From Monoplex corrugatus (lineage: Eukaryota; Mollusca; Gastropoda; Littorinimorpha; Ranellidae), in assembly GCA_030674185.1 (NCBI GenBank), contig JAPXFY010000018.1, forward strand, positions 49,827,737 to 49,891,736: DNA of 64,000 nucleotides, in the 5' to 3' direction. Position numbers and translations under genes: made by a program. Position 1 is the stretch's first letter. Every line of letters begins with the position of its first letter. Positions 61,087-64,000 of the stretch are shown piece by piece. The notes beneath the pieces were generated by a model. That model saw only the letters and a list, made by a program, of their open reading frames with translations. It did not search any database and was not told the DNA's origin.

Positions 61087-63194
61087 TGTGCGTGCGTGCG
61101 TGCGTGGTGGTGTGCGTGTGTGTGCGTGCGTGTTGTGTGTAGGCACAGCAGTGGGTGCGTGCATGTATGCGTGATCATGCGCGTACTCAACTTGGTTGGT
61201 CTGATAAACTGTTCGTCAATTATGTTTCAGATCATCAAACAATTCCTTTAATTCAATGGCAACTCAACGATGCCACCTCCAAATGACCTAAGTATACTGC
61301 TTCCTGAAAGTAATTTCATCTTTAGAATTTCTCTGTTCAGGAGACAACCTTGGGTACATTGTTGAATCAGTCTTTGATTTCAATTTCACATTCAATGACA
61401 CTTACCAACAGCTATTTACACTTTTTTTTTTTAATAAAAGGAATTCCCTTCTACGTTTCTCTCTTCAGGGTCATATAACATTTCATTATAATCTGAAATT
61501 TATTTTGTCATTTGCTTACTGACTATTCTTGTTTTTTTAGACTGCGAAAATATTCTAAAGTCTTTTCTTCATCAGCCAGTCATCTATCTTCGAAATGAAA
61601 TAATGTCATCTCAAGTGCTTAACTCAGCTTCTCTCACTGATTGATCTGGTTTAGTTTTTACTCGACACCCACCTCAGGTGATACGGCCGACGAGGATAAC
61701 CATCCCAGGGAAATGGGTGAAGGGGGGCTTATCTAATCCTATGCTGACACCATCAGAACAACAATGATGTTAAGATAGGACGGTGAGAAGGCCAGTTTTA
61801 ATGTAGTGTACCCCAGGAGTCGAACCCACAACCATTAGCATGTGAATCTGACGTTCAAACCAACTGAGCTACTGGAGCCCTTCCAGGTGGGTACTTTATA
61901 GGCATCCACCGACACAACCACTCCACTACCCAACTTACAGAATTCCCCTTCCTGATGGCAATCAGACATCAACTGCTCCTCTTCATTACTGGCAGAAGAG
62001 GTAGATGGACGGACTGGGTCAGCCATGACGAAGGATGCTGTTGCTGCATGCAATGAGCTGGAGCCTGCACTCATCGACAGCATGCTCTCTGCTGCCTGCA
62101 TCTCTGTGGATGTGTCCTGAAGGAACCTGTAGGCAAACACACATGCTGATTACAATTAATGGAAATTGCAAAACGAACACCTTCATAAAACCCAAATAAT
62201 TCATGTTTTAAACAAATTCCAGGAGAAGAGGGCATTGACAGTGATACTGGAGAAAATTCTGGAATTATTTTTCCTTGAATTCCTGTTTAGCTAGAATACT
62301 TACCAAATTAAAAAATGTAGCTAACTTCATTGGCTTAGTTTTACATCAATGGCCAAAATTATTCAAAGATGACCTACATGTATATGTGACCTGCCTCAAC
62401 CAATCAGTGGTCTTCCTGCTCAGTGAGTGCTGAATCCCGTTTCTCTTACTCATTTACAGCCCTTCAAACAACAAAAATAAGGATGGATAGGCCAAAGTTT
62501 GGGGTTTTGATGTGCAAGTATACTAAATAAACAGGAATTTTAACACAAAAGAAAAAAAAAACACCAATTCTAATGCTGTATACACCAAATCAAAAACTGT
62601 AGCTGAATTCTGATAATTCTGGAGGGATGTGCCATCCCTCTGATTCCCTCTAGCGAGCTGTAGAACCATGGACAGAGAAAGCAGTGCCTGGTGATGCAAA
62701 GGATATCCAGAAGAAACTTACTGTCTAAAGCCAAGCCGATGGCACAGAGCTATATCAAGGCTATGACCATTTCAAAACGTAATACATCATGTGTTTGGCA
62801 GGGGAAAGCTGGAAAAGAAAGTTAAGTATGCATATTAATGCATGCGCACACATAAACTGAAGGATGTGCCCCAGGCACTGACCATTCAGGCCAATTTATC
62901 ACCAGAGGATTTCAAAAAACAAACTTAATGCAAATGTGAACATAACTAAGGACACTAAAGCATATATTAAAAAAATGACCTGGGCTAATCCCTGCAATTG
63001 TAACTGAAAAAAAATAATAATAATAAGCTCCCCTCTTCCAAAAGACTTGATGCAGACTACTCACGGGTTGCTGTCATACTGCGAGGCTGCCCCTTTCAAT
63101 ATTTCAGCGATGGAGTCTCTTTCAGGGTCAGGCGATGTTGTTGACCATGTCACAGGTTCCGACTCTTGCTCAGGGACGCACTTTGTGTTAAACG
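52184..63194 (-). CDS. Unidentified Ser/Thr- and Lys-rich protein, C-terminal part, with two alternative last exons (gene-level entry)
   Basis: Five minus-strand exons (63065-63194, 61939-62126, 59553-59642, 58661-58776, 56080-56314) join in phase with good GT-AG sites. They then run into either of two homologous terminal exons (54363-54433 or 52184-52251). The product in the window is about 275 residues. It begins acidic and Ser/Thr-rich, with a YYSYDLSDEEHLEGR segment. Next comes a basic stretch with TPRLGTKKEAIASGLAATAR, then a Ser/Pro/Gly-rich linker (SGSTSSPLLGPSTGAG) and a Lys-rich end (RTPTPKKPK). No catalytic domain, membrane segment or zinc motif is visible. The composition suggests a disordered nuclear or cytoskeletal protein, but that is a guess and I do not recognise the family. 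The 5' part lies beyond 64,000. It converges on FANCD2 with about 26 kb between them. Confidence 0.75.
52806..52858. repeat. Short dispersed repeat, directly joined to a ~550-bp family copy
   Basis: Contains gttcatattccttatagccc and tagagccatatcaggact. The 52858-53402 copy of the larger repeat follows immediately, a nested or tandem arrangement. Confidence 0.55.
52858..53402 (-). repeat. ~550-bp dispersed repeat, copy 6
   Basis: Reverse orientation: gctgtttaaagaccagccaa at one end and gcccccagcatccccacagg at the other. It lies between the two alternative terminal exons of the minus-strand gene, so it is probably intronic or 3'-UTR sequence. Confidence 0.75.
54026..54167. repeat. ~71-bp diverged tandem duplication
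   Basis: tttaataactggtcacagtg and tttaacaactgggcacactg start two similar segments that both end in gttatgg-acag-like sequence. It lies just downstream of terminal exon A of the minus-strand gene. Confidence 0.65.
54363..54433 (-). CDS. Alternative terminal exon A of the minus-strand gene
   Basis: A 71-nt terminal exon with acceptor ctgtttcag. Entering in phase 1 it completes A|AA (Lys) and encodes TTNRKGYQTAKQRLGKILK then IFK and a TAA stop. It is homologous in sequence and phase to exon B 2.18 kb further downstream. Roughly half of the 22 residues are identical, and the intron sequence upstream of the two exons is also similar. Confidence 0.65.
54958..55077. repeat. CA microsatellite
   Basis: About 120 bp of (CA)n with two acca interruptions, in the intron between exon m5 and terminal exon A. 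Confidence 0.96.
56080..56314 (-). CDS. Unidentified minus-strand gene, exon m5
   Basis: A 235-nt exon. The acceptor chosen is aaccctcag before GAATCAGTC, because it alone gives the phase 0 required by m4 with a pyrimidine-containing tract. The open frame extends about 90 nt further upstream, so another acceptor is possible. It encodes ESVKLQDVTTSFASFVQPMK, a Ser/Gly/Pro-rich linker and RTPTPKKPK. Donor CCCAAGA|gtaagc, phase 1. Confidence 0.68.
56494..56583. repeat. CA microsatellite
   Basis: About 90 bp of (CA)n between exon m5 and the 54-bp minisatellite. Confidence 0.96.
56700..57825. repeat. 54-bp minisatellite, ~20 copies, in minus-strand gene intron m4-m5
   Basis: The unit contains tgtgcactgaggacaatgg, taaactgtcacgacagtg and aaaacagattttaaaca. 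Most units are exactly 54 bp, so two minus-strand frames stay open for 245-253 codons (18-residue repeats such as KICFHCRDSLPLSSVHMF). These are by-products of the period. Each unit carries the dyad ACTGTC-ac-GACAGT. Some units carry aggt in place of cagt, or lack gcactg. Confidence 0.95.
58021..58140. repeat. CA microsatellite
   Basis: About 120 bp of (CA)n with a few ta interruptions, in intron m4-m5. Confidence 0.96.
58661..58776 (-). CDS. Unidentified minus-strand gene, exon m4
   Basis: A 116-nt exon with acceptor tttgtgtttcag and donor CCAAGG|gtgagt, both strong. It completes G|CA (Ala) and encodes KINVPHKTDDRTPRLGTKKE, then AIASGLAATARKLEENPR, ending in phase 0. The intron after it contains the 54-bp minisatellite at 56700-57825. 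Confidence 0.78.
59440..59507. repeat. CA microsatellite
   Basis: (CA)n of about 45 bp after an imperfect acgc stretch, with a short (TAA)n about 60 bp further upstream. Just downstream of exon m3 in the m3-m4 intron. Confidence 0.94.
59553..59642 (-). CDS. Unidentified minus-strand gene, exon m3
   Basis: A 90-nt exon with acceptor gtgtgttccag and donor CCCAAAG|gtagga. It completes T|TG (Leu) from m2 and encodes YYSYDLSDEEHLEGRSTRVQ, then ERDDNWNPK. Phase 1 at the exit, matching m4. Confidence 0.75.
60450..60880 (+). pseudogene. piggyBac-like transposase relic, N-terminal part
   Basis: The plus strand encodes FMEAHPNLPGYSKANKQEPI, DAAKTEKFLMLVFLVGIVR and, after a 50-bp insertion, KLYWSKQMLL. 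This matches the conserved start of the piggyBac/PGBD transposase domain. No downstream catalytic region is recognisable. It lies in an intron of the minus-strand gene, antisense to it. Confidence 0.65.
60673..60722. mobile_element. 50-bp retro-inserted fragment with 10-bp target site duplication
   Basis: CCTGCCACTA occurs at 60663-60672 and again at 60723-60732, flanking a 50-bp segment containing gcttatcgcccagctg and agagccatatta. The same core occurs at 10527, 40072, 46949 and 52806. Removing the segment restores the transposase reading frame around it, so it is a genuine insertion. Confidence 0.8.
60907..61140. repeat. GT microsatellite
   Basis: About 90 bp of pure (GT)n flanked by ggt- and gcgt-rich stretches, in intron m2-m3, next to the piggyBac relic. 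Confidence 0.96.
61655..61885 (-). mobile_element. tRNA-derived SINE, family 4
   Basis: The minus-strand head reads ccagtagctcagttggtttg and gttgtgggttcgactcctgg, a tRNA-like pair of pol III boxes, followed by a body with ctgatggtgtcagcatagg. The 5' GGGCTCC has no matching 3' stem, so it is not a functional tRNA. It begins about 55 bp after the donor of exon m2. Confidence 0.65.
61939..62126 (-). CDS. Unidentified minus-strand gene, exon m2
   Basis: A 188-nt exon with acceptor tttgcctacag and a consensus donor TTCT|gtaagt. Its first G completes the Pro codon from m1. It encodes FLQDTSTEMQAAESMLSMSA, then a Ser/Ala-rich region and EEEQLMSDCHQEGEF. The open frame continues past the donor into a SINE, but that tail is intronic. 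The donor lies about 55 bp before the SINE head. Confidence 0.75.
62723..63010 (-). repeat. ~550-bp dispersed repeat, copy 7, 5'-truncated
   Basis: Contains gtctaaagccaagccgatgg and tatatcaaggctatgacc, then about 230 bp of the family. The distal half is missing, consistent with 5' truncation during retrotransposition. Confidence 0.6.
63065..63194 (-). CDS. Unidentified minus-strand gene, exon m1
   Basis: A 130-nt exon with acceptor ggttattgcag and donor CAACCC|gtgagt. It enters needing one base and leaves in phase 2. It encodes FNTKCVPEQESEPVTWSTTS and then ERDSIAEILKGAASQYDSN. It is the most 5' exon I can support; earlier ones should lie beyond the window edge. Confidence 0.72.
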
Positions 63195-63695
63195 CTGCAA
63201 TAACCCCAAACACACATGAAACAATTATGTTTGGTCTACGGAAAAACTTGACTCTGGAACCCCCTGCCCGTCCCAAATTAAACACCAACAACAAAGAGTA
63301 ATTTACCAAGAGATAGTCGTTCATTTGAGTAAAAAATTTTATTAATCAATATTTACCATTGATAATTACAGATCTACAGTACAAAAAAAATCAGGTGTTG
63401 CATATGTAATCTTCCACCATGGGATAAGTCATATACAACCTCACAATGTTTGCAGCTAGCAGCCAAAACAGGCAAGGGTTCAGGGGTCAATTTAACAATC
63501 TATGTTAAATTGTACTGTAACTCTTCCTGCATATGCTATTAATTGCAAATTCCTAATATTGTGATTCTTTGGTTGTTAAAATGTTATTTCAAAACTCTGA
63601 CCACACAATTCACAGGTGTTCTTTAATGAGAAAAGCATTTGAAAATGCCTGTTTGCAACAACCAAATGTCTGTTTTACGACAACCAAATACCCTT
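63195..63695. other. Presumed intron upstream of exon m1
   Basis: AT-rich with no recognised exon or repeat. Earlier exons of the minus-strand gene are expected beyond 64,000. Confidence 0.5.
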
Positions 63696-63865
63696 CATAT
63701 TCTGCATTAACTAATTAAACTGTACATAATTAGCAGAGTCCATGCCTTAACATTCTGCATTAACTAATTAAACTGTACATAATTAGCAGAGTCCATGCCT
63801 TAACATTCTGCATTAACTAATTAAACTGTACATAATTAGCAGAGTCCATGCCTTAACATTCTGGA
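63696..63865. repeat. 53-bp tandem repeat, 3 copies
   Basis: The unit contains attctgcattaactaattaa, actgtacataattagcagag and tccatgccttaac. Copies are essentially identical, so it is a recent duplication or an assembly artefact. Confidence 0.9.
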
Positions 63866-64000
63866 CAATTCTAAATTCAGGCTACTATTCTACAGAGATC
63901 TCAGTAACATACTCTTTAAGATATAAAATCTACAATCAGAAACGTAAAAATTTCCCCAAAAGTCAATAAAAACGTTGAAACAAAACACATGAAAGCCCTC

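Noticed and set aside
61802..61883. tRNA gene on the minus strand, with similar candidates at 14989, 32143 and 40645
   Set aside because: A and B boxes are present, but acceptor stems do not pair and each head is followed by a shared SINE body, so these are tRNA-derived SINEs.
61835..61938. Continuation of the exon m2 reading frame into 61835-61938
   Set aside because: A consensus donor (TTCT|gtaagt) ends the exon at 61939, the next exon fits its phase, and the continuation runs into a SINE.

Overview
This window is eukaryotic nuclear DNA from an invertebrate. Split exons with GT-AG introns, dense CA/CT microsatellites, tRNA-derived SINEs, non-LTR retrotransposon relics and an intact piggyBac transposon all point that way. 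The repeat mix looks molluscan, perhaps gastropod, but this is an impression; no species-specific marker is visible.

Layout. Positions 1-26,082 (+ strand) hold the 3' part of FANCD2, the monoubiquitinated Fanconi anaemia scaffold protein. Fourteen consecutive exons were assembled by hand. All junctions keep the reading frame and encode about 532 C-terminal residues, ending in the typical acidic tail. The introns hold SINEs, LINE pieces and a 2.65-kb piggyBac (11,420-14,067) inserted inside a LINE. From 26.1 to 52.2 kb I recognise no host gene. That stretch holds copies of a ~550-bp dispersed repeat, LINE relics, TTAA-flanked MITEs, minisatellites and long AT-rich sequence. Positions 52,184-63,194 (- strand) hold the 3' part of a second gene, which I cannot name. 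Five in-phase exons are followed by two alternative, homologous terminal exons. The two genes converge tail to tail and both continue outside the window.

Most unusual signal. Several FANCD2 3' splice sites have been tandemly duplicated together with the first bases of the exon. The extreme case is a ~2.4-kb satellite at 7,600-9,995, about 40 units of 57-60 bp. Each unit is a copy of the acceptor and the first ~40 nt of the exon starting at 9,996. A perfect 59-bp duplication at the exon starting at 15,618 looks like an early stage of the same process. Diverged copies precede the exons at 5,750 and 23,866, and more weakly those at 21,141 and 19,108. Using the upstream copy at 5,681 or 15,558 would cause a premature stop. 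The duplicated terminal exon of the minus-strand gene and a 23-bp minisatellite that seems to have grown from a LINE endonuclease motif (46,080-46,450) belong to the same theme: tandem duplication building repeats out of coding sequence.

Limits. No searches or alignments could be run. Family calls rest on recognised motifs and on exon-phase consistency. Dispersed-repeat boundaries are approximate.
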